Part shown: piece by piece, positions 1 to 8,672 of the stretch | Numbering within the stretch: position 1 is the first letter of the stretch | How the letters are laid out: each line of letters begins with the position of its first letter | Assembly: GCF_014596565.1 (NCBI RefSeq) | Contig: NZ_NOIN01000009.1 | Coordinates: forward strand, 62,001-126,000 | DNA from: Pseudomonas sp. PSB18 | GTDB taxonomy: Bacteria; Pseudomonadota; Gammaproteobacteria; Pseudomonadales; Pseudomonadaceae | Reading direction: 5' to 3' | Length of the DNA: 64,000 bases | The notes under the pieces: generated by a model | Seen by the model: the letters and a program-made list of their open reading frames with translations, nothing else | What the model was told of the DNA's origin: nothing | Database searches by the model: none | Position numbers and translations under genes: made by a program

Positions 1-63
1 AGGGAGATGCCGGGCAAACTAGCCGCAAGCTCATAGGTCTTCAAGCATTTAAAAGTACTTTGC

Positions 64-888
64 TTATTCCAATTTCTTAAACAACGCATTGCCACAACGG
101 GAGCAAAAAGCGGCTGCCTGTTCGTGGCTGTTTTTGCTGCATACCAGGCAATCGTGCTTGAGCTGGTCGCCGCGCATGGCGGTGGCCAGTTCCGCAGTGA
201 AGATACCGGTGGGCACGGCGATGATCGAATAACCGGTGATCATCACCAGGGATGAAACCACCTGGCCCAGGGGCGTCTTGGGCACGATATCGCCGAAGCC
301 CACGGTGGTCAGCGTCACGATCGCCCAATAGATGCCCTTGGGGATGCTGGTGAAGCCATGCTCCGGGCCTTCGATGACGTACATCAGCGTGCCGAACACC
401 GTCACCAGGGTGGAGACGCTGACCAGGAACACGATGATTTTCTGCTTGCTGCCCCGCAGCGCCGCCATCAGGTAATTGGCTTGCTTGAGGTAAGGGCTGA
501 GCTTGAGCACCCGGAAGATCCGCAGCATGCGGATGATCCGAATGATCAGCAGGTATTGGGCATCGCTGTAATACAGCGCCAGGATACCCGGCACGATCGC
601 CAGCAGGTCCACCAGGCCATAGAAACTGAACGCATAGCGCAGGGGCTTGGGCGAGCAGTACAGGCGCAGGCCATACTCGACGATGAAAACGAAGGTGAAA
701 CCCCATTCGATCCCGGCCAGCACGGCCGCGTAGTTCTTGTGCACGCTGTCGATGCTGTCGAGCATCACGATCACCAGGCTGGCGAGGATGATCAACAGCA
801 GCGCACTGTCGAAGCGTCGACCGGCCACGGTGTCGGTCTGGAAAATCATGATGTAGAGGCGTTCACGCCAGTTGTCGGTGCTGTCCAT
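64..888 (-). CDS. Voltage-gated-type potassium channel with C-terminal zinc-ribbon tail
   Basis: Inner-membrane six-helix cation channel (Ion_trans family). An arginine-rich S4 helix (IIRIIRMLRIFRVLK) precedes the pore helix and a K+ selectivity filter TTVGFGD at about residues 194-200. The cytoplasmic tail ends in CxxC-N11-CxxC (Cys 247, 250, 262, 265), which resembles a small zinc ribbon. I place the start at ATG 888 (274 aa); the frame is open to a TTG at 906, one base past the urea-transporter stop, so the start is uncertain. The near-zero gap suggests co-transcription with the upstream urea transporter. Channel identity is clear; the gating signal is unknown. Confidence 0.9.
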   Translation of the reverse strand: MDSTDNWRERLYIMIFQTDTVAGRRFDSALLLIILASLVIVMLDSIDSVHKNYAAVLAGIEWGFTFVFIVEYGLRLYCSPKPLRYAFSFYGLVDLLAIVPGILALYYSDAQYLLIIRIIRMLRIFRVLKLSPYLKQANYLMAALRGSKQKIIVFLVSVSTLVTVFGTLMYVIEGPEHGFTSIPKGIYWAIVTLTTVGFGDIVPKTPLGQVVSSLVMITGYSIIAVPTGIFTAELATAMRGDQLKHDCLVCSKNSHEQAAAFCSRCGNALFKKLE

Positions 889-907
889 AACCTTCGCCTG
901 ATTCAAG

Positions 908-1810
908 TCAGCGAAGCCTAGGGCGATTGCCCCGCAGAGCGCAAGGCGCGGTGTCGAGTCTGGCCTGTTGCCACGCCCGAACCGTGGCGCGGACCAGCCA
1001 GCCGGCGAGGATGAAAGGGGCGGTCAGCGGCGCCAGGCCGAGGGCGGCGAACCCCGGCGTGAGCAGGATTGCCAAGAGGATACCCACGAGCGGCAGCCAG
1101 GGTGAGCGTCGCGCCTGGCTGAGCGCCAGCGCCACCAGGGCCGGGTTGTAGCCAGCCAGCCCTGACAGGGCGGCCGCGTTTTCATGATGCAACAAGGCGA
1201 AGGCCAGGCCGGCGGCCGAACCGAACAATGCCCAGCTGGCGGCGCGCGGGTTGGCCAGCAGTAGGCCTGTCGCGATCAGCGCTCCGGCCAACGGCTGGTC
1301 GAGAAACATCACTTGGCCCAATCCGTCCAACCAGCCGGTCAGCAGGTTGGGCGCTGTCACTTCGACTGCCGGGGTAGACGGCTGCAGCGGGGCGAACCCC
1401 AGCAGCAACCAGCCCAACCCCACGAAGGGCGCAGTGTAGGCGGGCAGGCAGCGCGGGCCACGGGTACGCCTGAGCCATTGCTGGGTCAGCATCGCACTGA
1501 GACCGCCGCCCGCGATGATCAACGGCGGCAGCAAGACGGACCAGGGCAAGACCAGACCCGCCAGCAACCCCAGCAGGATGCCGTTGTAGCTGAACAGCCC
1601 GGCCTGGCGATCCGCCTTGGGGTAATCGCGCCGCTGGGCCGTGAGCAACCCGGCCACGCCACCCAGCAACGCCCACCCGAACAAGGCCGGCGCGCTGAAC
1701 AGGATTGCCAGCAGGCACAACAGGCCGCACAGCGGATGACGCTGGAGGAAGATCTGGCTGAAGCCGTTGAGCAGGGCGGTGGCCCAGTCGGGGCAGTGGG
1801 TGTTGGGCAT
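908..1810 (-). CDS. Urea transporter (UT family)
   Basis: A 300-residue hydrophobic protein matching the bacterial UT urea-channel family in length. Near the N-terminus it has a FSYNGILLGLLAG segment, and there is a related motif in the second half (SGLAGYNPALVALAL), reflecting the internal two-fold repeat of this family. It would allow passive urea movement across the inner membrane. It lies downstream of the gcl-hyi-glxR-ttuD-pyk genes on the same strand, separated from pyk by a REPIN. Urea and glyoxylate are both products of allantoate breakdown, so the placement fits purine-nitrogen use. ATG start; Shine-Dalgarno is weak. Confidence 0.85.
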   Translation of the reverse strand: MPNTHCPDWATALLNGFSQIFLQRHPLCGLLCLLAILFSAPALFGWALLGGVAGLLTAQRRDYPKADRQAGLFSYNGILLGLLAGLVLPWSVLLPPLIIAGGGLSAMLTQQWLRRTRGPRCLPAYTAPFVGLGWLLLGFAPLQPSTPAVEVTAPNLLTGWLDGLGQVMFLDQPLAGALIATGLLLANPRAASWALFGSAAGLAFALLHHENAAALSGLAGYNPALVALALSQARRSPWLPLVGILLAILLTPGFAALGLAPLTAPFILAGWLVRATVRAWQQARLDTAPCALRGNRPRLR

Positions 1811-1846
1811 GGTTGGGTGGCATGTCTGATGGATCGAGTCGAGCTC

Positions 1847-1911
1847 ATCGCGAGCAGGTTCGCTCCCACAGGGATTGCGTCGTACCTTGTGGGAGCGAGC
1901 CTGCTCGCGAT
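1847..1911. repeat. REPIN, class A (short spacer)
   Basis: Two inverted copies of the GTGGGAGCGAGCCTGCTCGC-type REP, facing outward from a roughly 18-base spacer. The left arm has one change (GGTTCGC for GGCTCGC). Lies between pyk and the urea transporter gene. Confidence 0.9.
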
Positions 1912-1927
1912 GGGGCCAGTACAGGCG

Positions 1928-3343
1928 CTAGATCAGCGTCTCGATGCGCAACGAATTGGTCGACCCCGGCTGCCCGAATGGCACGCCGGCGGTGATCAGC
2001 AGCGTATCGCCGCGCTGCGCCATGCCTTGGGCCTGGGCGATTTCCAGGGCGGTGGAACACACTTCGTCCACCTGCCGCAGCCGATCGTTGACCACGGAGT
2101 GCACGCCCCAGGCCACGGTCAAGCGGCGGGCGGCCTGAAGGTTCGGCGTGAGGTTGAGAATCGGCACCGTTGGCCGTTCCCGCGCGGCTCGCAGGCTGGA
2201 GCTGCCCGATTCGCTGTAGTTCACCAGCACCGCCACCGGCAGGACGTTGCTGATGCGACGGATCGCGCAACTGATGGCGTCCGACACCGTGGCCTCGGCT
2301 TTCGGGCGGCTGACGTCCAGTTGGGTTTGGTAATCCGGGCCGTTTTCGACCTGGCGGATGATCTTGCTCATCATCTGCACGGCTTCGAGGGGGTAGTCGC
2401 CCGAGGCGGTTTCCGCCGACAGCATCACCGCGTCGGCACCTTCGGCCACGGCGTTGGCGACGTCGGTGACCTCGGCCCGGGTGGGGGCCGGGGAGAAGCG
2501 CATCGACTCCAGCATCTGGGTCGCCACCACCACCGGTTTGCCGAGGGCACGGCAGGTGCCGATGATGTTCTTCTGGATCTGCGGCACGCTCTCGGCCGGC
2601 ACTTCAACGCCCAGATCGCCACGGGCGACCATGATCGCGTCGCTCAACTCGGCGATTTCCCGCAGTTGGGTCACCGCCGACGGTTTCTCGATCTTGGCCA
2701 TCAGGAACGCCTTGTCGCCAATCAGTGCACGGGCTTCGCGGATGTCTTCGGGACGTTGGACGAACGACAGCGCCACCCAGTCCACGCCCAATTCCAGGCC
2801 GAAGCTCAAGTCGCGACGGTCCTTGGCGGTCAGCGGGCTCAGGTCGAGCACGGCCTGGGGCACGTTCACGCCTTTGCGGTCCGACAGTTCGCCACCGTTG
2901 AGCACTTCGGTGTCGATGGCGGCGCTGTGCCGGGCGACCACCCGCAGGCGCAGCTTGCCGTCATCCAGCAGCAAGTCCATACCTGGCTCCAGGGCCGCGA
3001 TGATTTCCGGGTGGGGCAGGTTGACCCGGCGTTGATCGCCGGGTGTCGGGTCCAGGTCCAGGCGCAGGGCCTGGCCGCGTTGCAGCAGGACCTTGCCGTC
3101 GGCGAATCGGCCGACCCGCAGTTTCGGGCCTTGCAGGTCCATCAGGATACCCAGCGGGTAGTTGAGTCGCTGTTCCACTTCGCGAATCCACTGGTAGCGC
3201 TGGGCATGGTCGGCGTGATCGCCGTGGCTGAAGTTCAGGCGGAAGATGTTCACCCCGGCCCGCACCAGCTCATGGATGTCGTCGATCCCGCGGGTGGCGG
3301 GGCCGAGGGTGGCGAGGATCTTGACCTTTTTGTCAGGCGTCAT
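1928..3343 (-). CDS. pyk: Pyruvate kinase
   Basis: Converts phosphoenolpyruvate and ADP to pyruvate and ATP. The 471-aa protein begins with the family signature KVKILATLGPATRG, has AKIEKPSAV and IMVARGDLGVEVP of the active-site barrel and SETASGDYPLEAV further on, then the allosteric C domain. Its start overlaps the end of ttuD by 11 nt and has almost no Shine-Dalgarno, so translation is probably coupled. As the last enzyme of the glyoxylate module it makes the route run to pyruvate. Pseudomonas usually carries a second pyruvate kinase elsewhere; this one appears tied to glycerate metabolism (inference from context). Confidence 0.95.
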   Translation of the reverse strand: MTPDKKVKILATLGPATRGIDDIHELVRAGVNIFRLNFSHGDHADHAQRYQWIREVEQRLNYPLGILMDLQGPKLRVGRFADGKVLLQRGQALRLDLDPTPGDQRRVNLPHPEIIAALEPGMDLLLDDGKLRLRVVARHSAAIDTEVLNGGELSDRKGVNVPQAVLDLSPLTAKDRRDLSFGLELGVDWVALSFVQRPEDIREARALIGDKAFLMAKIEKPSAVTQLREIAELSDAIMVARGDLGVEVPAESVPQIQKNIIGTCRALGKPVVVATQMLESMRFSPAPTRAEVTDVANAVAEGADAVMLSAETASGDYPLEAVQMMSKIIRQVENGPDYQTQLDVSRPKAEATVSDAISCAIRRISNVLPVAVLVNYSESGSSSLRAARERPTVPILNLTPNLQAARRLTVAWGVHSVVNDRLRQVDEVCSTALEIAQAQGMAQRGDTLLITAGVPFGQPGSTNSLRIETLI

Positions 3344-4613
3344 GGGCGGGGTTCTCGAGGATCAGGATGGCGCGGAAGTCGTTGACGTTGGTGCGGGTCG
3401 GCTCGGTAACGATCAACCCATCCAGCGCGGCGAAATAGCCGTAACCGTTGTTGTTGTCCAGCTCGTCGCTGGCGCTCAGGCCCAGCTCGGCGGCGCGGCG
3501 GTAGCTGCCTGGGGTCATGATGGCGCCGGCGTTGTCTTCGGAACCGTCGATGCCGTCGGTGTCGCCGGCCAGTGCATAAATACCGGGGTGACCCTTGAGA
3601 TTGTCGGTCAGGCTCAGCAGGAATTCGGCGTTGCGACCGCCTCGGCCGTGGCCGCGCACAGTCACCGTGGTTTCGCCGCCGGAGAGGATCACGCAGGGCG
3701 CTGCCAGGGGCTGGCCGTACCGGGCGATTTGTCGGGCGATGCCGGCGTGGACTTTCGCCACTTCCCGGGACTCGCCCTCCAGGTCGCCAAGGATCAGTGG
3801 GCTGAAACCGGCCTGGCGGGCTTTCACCGCTGCCGCTTCCAGGGATTGCTGGGGGCGGGCGATCAGTTGGAAATGACTGCGGGCCAGGCTTGGGTCGCCG
3901 GGCTTGACGGTTTCCGACTCCGCGCTGTGCAGCCAAGTGTGTACCGACGCCGGGACCTCGATGCTGTAGCGCTTGAGGATCGCCAGGGCTTCGGCCGATG
4001 TGCTGGGGTCGGCCACAGTAGGGCCGGACGCGATGACCGTGGCGAGGTCGCCCGGCACATCGGAAATCGCATAGGTGTAGACCGTCGCCGGCCAGCAGGC
4101 CTTGCCCAGGCGTCCGCCCTTGATCGCCGAAAGGTGCTTGCGCACGCAGTTCATCTCGCCGATGGTGGCGCCGGATTTGAGCAAGGCTTTGTTGATTGCC
4201 TGCTTGTCGGCCAGGGTGATGCCGGCCGCCGGCAGTGCCAGTAACGCCGAGCCACCGCCGGACAACAGAAAGATCACCCGGTCGTCCTCCGTCAGGTTGC
4301 TGACTAACGCCAGCACCCGTTCGGCCACCGCCAGGCCGGCCGCGTCGGGTACGGGGTGGGCGGCTTCCACCACCTCGATTTTCTGGCAAGGCGCGCCATG
4401 GCCATAGCGGGTCACGACCAGGCCGCTGACCTCGCCCTGCCAGCAACGCTCAACCACCTGCGCCATCGCGGCGGCGGCCTTGCCGGCGCCGATGACAATC
4501 ACCCGACCACTGCGGTCGGCTGGCAGATACTGTTCAAGGACGTGCTGCGGATGGGCCGCGTCGATGGCTGCGGCAAACAGCTCGCGGAGCAATTGTTGCG
4601 GATCGACCGACAT
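3333..4613 (-). CDS. ttuD: Glycerate 2-kinase / hydroxypyruvate reductase-annotated protein (TtuD, MOFRL family)
   Basis: 426 aa with the GckA/TtuD architecture: an N-terminal domain with VIGAGKAAAAMAQ, then LLSGGGSALLALPA and KSGATIGEMNCVRKHLS, and a C-terminal MOFRL domain (GRGGRNAEFLLSL, DTDGIDGSEDNAGA). TtuD was historically called hydroxypyruvate reductase, but this family phosphorylates glycerate, yielding 2-phosphoglycerate. It follows glxR on the same strand and overlaps pyk by 11 nt. The two enzymes are linked through enolase, encoded elsewhere. Shine-Dalgarno GGGAG precedes the ATG. Confidence 0.92.
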   Translation of the reverse strand: MSVDPQQLLRELFAAAIDAAHPQHVLEQYLPADRSGRVIVIGAGKAAAAMAQVVERCWQGEVSGLVVTRYGHGAPCQKIEVVEAAHPVPDAAGLAVAERVLALVSNLTEDDRVIFLLSGGGSALLALPAAGITLADKQAINKALLKSGATIGEMNCVRKHLSAIKGGRLGKACWPATVYTYAISDVPGDLATVIASGPTVADPSTSAEALAILKRYSIEVPASVHTWLHSAESETVKPGDPSLARSHFQLIARPQQSLEAAAVKARQAGFSPLILGDLEGESREVAKVHAGIARQIARYGQPLAAPCVILSGGETTVTVRGHGRGGRNAEFLLSLTDNLKGHPGIYALAGDTDGIDGSEDNAGAIMTPGSYRRAAELGLSASDELDNNNGYGYFAALDGLIVTEPTRTNVNDFRAILILENPAHDA

Positions 4614-4654
4614 GGCGGGCTCCCGATTCTTATTATTGGATTGATGCGATCTCT

Positions 4655-4744
4655 TGTGGGAGCGAGCCTGCTCGCGATAGCGGTGGTTCAGTCACAGCAT
4701 TATCGACTGTGAAACAGCCATCGCGAGCAGGCTCGCTCCCACAG
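4655..4744. repeat. REPIN, class A
   Basis: Inverted pair of GTGGGAGCGAGCCTGCTCGC REPs around a spacer of about 42 bases, in the ttuD-glxR gap. Arms are intact. Confidence 0.92.
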
Positions 4745-4759
4745 GGTTTGGGGCAGGAG

Positions 4760-5650
4760 TCAGTTATCGCGAATCGAGAAATTCGCCATGTGCTCCAGCC
4801 CCTTGATCAGCGCCGAGTGGTCCCAGTTGCTGCCGCCGATGGCCGCGCAGGTGCTGAACACTTGCTGGGCGTTGGCGGTGTTGGGCAGGTTGATGTTCAG
4901 TTCCCGTGCACCTTGCAGGGCCAGGTTCAGGTCCTTCTGGTGCAGGCTGATGCGGAAGCCCGGGTCGAAGGTGCCCTTGATCATGCGCTCGCCGTGCACT
5001 TCCAGGATTTTCGATGAAGCAAACCCGCCCATCAGCGCTTCGCGGACCTTGGCCGGATCGGCGCCGTTCTTCGAAGCGAACAGCAGGGCTTCGGCCACGG
5101 CCTGGATGTTCAGTGCGACGATGATCTGGTTGGCGACCTTGGCGGTCTGGCCGTCGCCGTTGCCGCCCACCAGGGTGATGTTCTTGCCCATGGCCTGGAA
5201 CAGCGGCAAGGCGCGTTCAAATGCGCTGCTGTCGCCACCGACCATGATGCTCAGGGTCGCGGCCTTGGCGCCGACTTCGCCACCGGACACCGGGGCATCG
5301 AGATACTGCGCGCCTTTTTCATTGATCTTCGCCGCGAACGCCTTGGTGGCGGTGGGGGAGATCGAACTCATGTCGATCACCACCTTGTTCGCGCCCACGC
5401 CCGCCGCGACGCCATCGGCGCGGAACAGCACGTCATCGACCTGGGGCGTGTCCGGGACCATGACGATGATGAACTCGGCTTCCTGGGCAACTTCCTTCGG
5501 GTTGGCCAGGGCCACCGCGCCACCGGCCAGCAGATCGGCGGGAGCCGGGTCGTGATGTTGGGACAGGAACAGGCTGTGCCCGGCCTTTTGCAGGTTCAGT
5601 GCCATGGGGTGACCCATGATGCCGGTGCCAATGAATCCGATTTTAGCCAT
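4760..5650 (-). CDS. glxR: 2-hydroxy-3-oxopropionate (tartronate semialdehyde) reductase
   Basis: 296-aa NAD(P)-dependent beta-hydroxyacid dehydrogenase reducing tartronate semialdehyde to D-glycerate. It has the N-terminal dinucleotide fold GFIGTGIMGHPMALNLQKAG, the substrate loop DAPVSGGEVGAKAATL and the catalytic-lysine segment GQTAKVANQI. Located between hyi and ttuD in the glyoxylate module. The Shine-Dalgarno GAGG is immediately preceded on the mRNA by AAAAACAA, which matches the catabolite-repression Hfq/Crc motif. GlxR rather than GarR is chosen from the neighbours gcl and hyi. Confidence 0.94.
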   Translation of the reverse strand: MAKIGFIGTGIMGHPMALNLQKAGHSLFLSQHHDPAPADLLAGGAVALANPKEVAQEAEFIIVMVPDTPQVDDVLFRADGVAAGVGANKVVIDMSSISPTATKAFAAKINEKGAQYLDAPVSGGEVGAKAATLSIMVGGDSSAFERALPLFQAMGKNITLVGGNGDGQTAKVANQIIVALNIQAVAEALLFASKNGADPAKVREALMGGFASSKILEVHGERMIKGTFDPGFRISLHQKDLNLALQGARELNINLPNTANAQQVFSTCAAIGGSNWDHSALIKGLEHMANFSIRDN

Positions 5651-5663
5651 GGGGGAAATCCTC

Positions 5664-5671
5664 TTGTTTTT
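5664..5671 (-). promoter_or_regulatory. Candidate Hfq/Crc (CA) site before glxR
   Basis: On the coding strand the leader reads AAAAACAA, fitting AAnAAnAA, directly upstream of the AGAGGA Shine-Dalgarno of glxR. In Pseudomonas this A-rich motif is bound by Hfq with Crc to block translation. Pattern match only. Confidence 0.45.
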
Positions 5672-5693
5672 GAGCCAATGGAGGCTGCTTTTT

Positions 5694-5783
5694 TGTGGGA
5701 GCGAGCCTGCTCGCGATAGCGGTTTCGCATTCGCCGATGAGGTTGGCTGGACTGCCGCTTCGCGAGCAGGCTCGCTCCCACAG
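5694..5783. repeat. REPIN, class A
   Basis: Inverted class A REP pair filling most of the hyi-glxR gap. The right arm lacks the final AT of the usual ATCGCGAGC edge (CTTCGCGAGC instead). Confidence 0.9.
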
Positions 5784-5794
5784 GGGGAGTCGTT

Positions 5795-6577
5795 TCAGAT
5801 AGCGTTATGGGTTTTCAGCCAGTTCAGGCCGGCTTCGGTGGTGGTCAACGGCTTGTATTCGCAGCCGACCCAACCGGAGTAGCCGATGCGGTCCAGGTGT
5901 TCGAACAGGAAGCGATAGTTGATCTCGCCGGTGCCCGGCTCGTTGCGTCCCGGGTTGTCCGCCAATTGCACATGGTTGATCTCGCCCAGGTGCGCCGACA
6001 GGGTCCGGGCCAGGTCACCTTCCATGATCTGCATGTGGTAGATGTCGTACTGCAGGAACAGGTTGGCGCTGCCCACCTGCTCGCGGATCGACAGGGCCTG
6101 GGCGGTGTTGTTGAGGTAGAAGCCGGGGATGTCGCGGGTATTGATGGCTTCCATCACCAACTTGATGCCCTTGGCTTGCAACTTCTCGGCGGCGTACTTC
6201 AGGTTGGCGACGAAGGTCTTGCGCACCAGGGCTTCGTCGCAATTCTGCGGGCAGATCCCGGCCAGGCAGTTGACCTGGGTGTTGCCCAACACCTGCGCGT
6301 AGGCAATCGCCAGGTCGACGCCGGCGCGGAACTCCTCGACCCGGTCCGGCAGGCAGGCAATGCCACGTTCGCCCTTGGCCCAGTCACCGGCCGGCAGGTT
6401 GAACAGCACCTGGGTCAGGCCGTTGGCGTCGAGCAGGGCCTTGAGTTCGGCGGAGCTGTAGTCGTAAGGGAACAGGTATTCGACACCCGTGAAACCGGCC
6501 TTGGCGGCCGCTTCGAAACGGGCTAGGAAATCCTGTTCGGTGAACAGCATGGACAGGTTGGCGGCGAAACGCGGCAT
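5795..6577 (-). CDS. hyi: Hydroxypyruvate isomerase
   Basis: 260-aa TIM-barrel protein of the xylose-isomerase-like family that interconverts hydroxypyruvate and tartronate semialdehyde. Conserved metal-ligand segments MEAINTRDIPGFYL and the C-terminal GWVGCEYKP are present; the start MPRFAANLSMLFTE is typical of Hyi. Strong AGGAG Shine-Dalgarno. It lies directly after gcl in the same direction, the standard arrangement of the glyoxylate carboligase route. Confidence 0.94.
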   Translation of the reverse strand: MPRFAANLSMLFTEQDFLARFEAAAKAGFTGVEYLFPYDYSSAELKALLDANGLTQVLFNLPAGDWAKGERGIACLPDRVEEFRAGVDLAIAYAQVLGNTQVNCLAGICPQNCDEALVRKTFVANLKYAAEKLQAKGIKLVMEAINTRDIPGFYLNNTAQALSIREQVGSANLFLQYDIYHMQIMEGDLARTLSAHLGEINHVQLADNPGRNEPGTGEINYRFLFEHLDRIGYSGWVGCEYKPLTTTEAGLNWLKTHNAI

Positions 6578-6607
6578 GGCAGTCTCCTATGAATATTCTG
6601 AAGCCGT

Positions 6608-6730
6608 TGTGGGAGTGGGCCTCTGTGGGAGCAAGGCTTGCCCGCGATAACATCGCCTCGGTATCAAGATGAACCGAGGCGCCTACATCGCGGGCAAGCC
6701 TTGCTCCCACAAGGGCTCGCTCCCGCAGGG
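6608..6730. repeat. Composite REPIN: class B nested inside class A-like half arms
   Basis: The core, 6624-6711, is an inverted pair of GTGGGAGCAAGGCTTGCCCG (class B) REPs. It is flanked outside by partial GTGGGAGTGGGCC (left) and GGCTCGCTCCCGCA (right) sequences that face each other like a decayed outer pair. Between gcl and hyi. Confidence 0.85.
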
Positions 6731-6731
6731 G

Positions 6732-8507
6732 TCAATCAAGCAACGAAATGGCCGTCGGCGCGTCGTTGCCCACCAGTGCCAGGTCTTCGAATTCGTTGAC
6801 GGAATTGATCTCGGTGCCCATGGAAATATTGGTCACTCGCTCGAGGATGACCTCGACGATCACCGGCACCTTGAACTCCTCGATCATTTCCTGGGCCTTG
6901 CGCAATGCCGGCTGGATGGCGGACGGTTCGAACACCCGCAGCGCCTTGCAACCCAGGCCCTCGGCGACGGCGATGTGGTCTACCCCATAGCCGTTGAGTT
7001 CCGGCGCGTTGAGGTTGTCGAAGGACAACTGGACGCAGTAGTCCATGTCGAACCCGCGTTGTGCCTGGCGAATCAGGCCCAGGTAGGAGTTGTTCACCAC
7101 GACATGGATGTACGGCAGCTTGAACTGCGCGCCCACCGCCAATTCTTCGATCATGAACTGGAAGTCGTAGTCCCCCGACAAGGCCACGACCTTGCGGCTC
7201 GGATCGGCCTTGACCACCCCCAGCGCGGCCGGAATGGTCCAGCCCAACGGACCGGCCTGGCCGCAGTTGATCCAGTGGCGTGGCTTGTAGACGTGCAGGA
7301 ACTGCGCCCCGGCGATCTGCGACAGGCCGATGGTGCTGACGTAGCAGGTGTCCTTGCCGAACACCTGGTTCATTTCTTCGTACACGCGCTGGGGCTTGAC
7401 CGGCACGTTGTCGAAGTGTGTCTTGCGTTGCAGGCTGGCCTTGCGCTGCTGGCAGTCCTGCAGCCACGCACTGCGGTTCTTCAGTTTGCCGGCGGCCTGC
7501 CATTCACGGGCGACTTCGATGAACACCGTCAGTGCCGAGGCGGCGTCGGAGACGATGCCCAGGTCCGGGGTGAACACGCGGCCGATCTGGGTCGGTTCGA
7601 TGTCGACGTGAATGAACCGACGACCTTCGGTGTAGACATCCACCGAACCGGTGTGGCGGTTGGCCCAGCGGTTGCCGACACCGAGCACCAGGTCCGACTT
7701 GAGCAGCGTCGCGTTGCCATAGCGGTGGGACGTCTGCAGGCCGACCATGCCGACCATCAGCGGGTGGTCGTCCGCAATCGTGCCCCAACCCATCAGCGTG
7801 GGGATCACCGGGATACCGGTCAGCTCGGCGAACTCCACCAGCAGCTCGCTGGCATCGGCATTGATGATGCCACCACCGGCCACGAGCAAGGGTCGTTCAG
7901 CCTGATCGAGCATCGCCAGGGCTTTTTCGACCTGCGCACGGTTGGCCGCAGGCTTGGCCAACGGCAATGGCTGGTAAGTGTCGATGTCGAACTCGATCTC
8001 GGCCATCTGCACATCGAAGGGCAGGTCGATCAATACCGGGCCGGGGCGGCCGGAGCGCATCTCAAAGAACGCTTTCTGGAATGCGTAAGGCACCTGGCCC
8101 GGTTCCAGGACGGTGGTCGCCCACTTGGTTACCGGTTTGACGATGCTGGTGATGTCCACCGCCTGGAAGTCTTCCTTGTGTAGACGAGCGCGGGGTGCTT
8201 GCCCGGTGATGCACAGGATCGGGATCGAATCGGCCGAGGCACTGTAGAGCCCTGTGACCATGTCGGTGCCGGCCGGGCCCGACGTGCCGATGCAGACGCC
8301 GATGTTGCCGGCCTTGGCGCGGGTATAGCCCTCAGCCATGTGCGAGGCACCTTCAACGTGGCGTGCGAGGACATGATCGATGCCACCCACCTTCTGCAGG
8401 GCGGAGTACAGCGGATTGATCGCGGCACCCGGAATACCGAAGGCGGTGTCCACGCCTTCACGGCGCATCACCAGAACGGCGGCTTCGATTGCTCTCATTT
8501 TGCTCAT
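6732..8507 (-). CDS. gcl: Glyoxylate carboligase (tartronate-semialdehyde synthase)
   Basis: 591-aa thiamine-diphosphate enzyme condensing two glyoxylate molecules to tartronate semialdehyde and CO2. The N-terminal TPP domain contains ARHVEGASHMAEGY: the usual catalytic Glu of the RHEQ motif is Val, the hallmark of Gcl. The C-terminal TPP site has GDYDFQFMIEEL. I use ATG 8507 (MSKMRAIEA) because AGAGG lies just upstream; the frame opens a little earlier. First gene of the glyoxylate module, transcribed away from the GlcG-like gene, with a palindromic operator 27 bases from its start. Confidence 0.96.
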   Translation of the reverse strand: MSKMRAIEAAVLVMRREGVDTAFGIPGAAINPLYSALQKVGGIDHVLARHVEGASHMAEGYTRAKAGNIGVCIGTSGPAGTDMVTGLYSASADSIPILCITGQAPRARLHKEDFQAVDITSIVKPVTKWATTVLEPGQVPYAFQKAFFEMRSGRPGPVLIDLPFDVQMAEIEFDIDTYQPLPLAKPAANRAQVEKALAMLDQAERPLLVAGGGIINADASELLVEFAELTGIPVIPTLMGWGTIADDHPLMVGMVGLQTSHRYGNATLLKSDLVLGVGNRWANRHTGSVDVYTEGRRFIHVDIEPTQIGRVFTPDLGIVSDAASALTVFIEVAREWQAAGKLKNRSAWLQDCQQRKASLQRKTHFDNVPVKPQRVYEEMNQVFGKDTCYVSTIGLSQIAGAQFLHVYKPRHWINCGQAGPLGWTIPAALGVVKADPSRKVVALSGDYDFQFMIEELAVGAQFKLPYIHVVVNNSYLGLIRQAQRGFDMDYCVQLSFDNLNAPELNGYGVDHIAVAEGLGCKALRVFEPSAIQPALRKAQEMIEEFKVPVIVEVILERVTNISMGTEINSVNEFEDLALVGNDAPTAISLLD

Positions 8508-8533
8508 GGTTTTGTGCCTCTTACGTTTTGTAA

Positions 8534-8543
8534 TTGTATACAA
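8534..8543. promoter_or_regulatory. Palindromic operator TTGTATACAA, gcl-proximal
   Basis: Perfect 10-bp palindrome 27 bp upstream of the gcl start, overlapping a possible -10 (TACAAT) for gcl, so binding would repress. The sequence resembles GntR-family operators. The same palindrome recurs at 8673. Confidence 0.6.
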
Positions 8544-8672
8544 GTGGCTTTTCGGCGAGTTTATTCACGGCGAACGTTGCAGGTCAATCCTTTTCCTCAA
8601 GTGCCTGCTTCATTCGTCGGAAGGCCGATAACCCTGTGGCTTTTCGTCGCGCGTGGCGATTTTCGAGAATTA

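Noticed and set aside
1313..3385. A 690-codon plus-strand frame across the urea transporter and pyk
   Set aside because: Shadow of pyk and its neighbours; the translation is rich in Gln, His and Arg with no domain.
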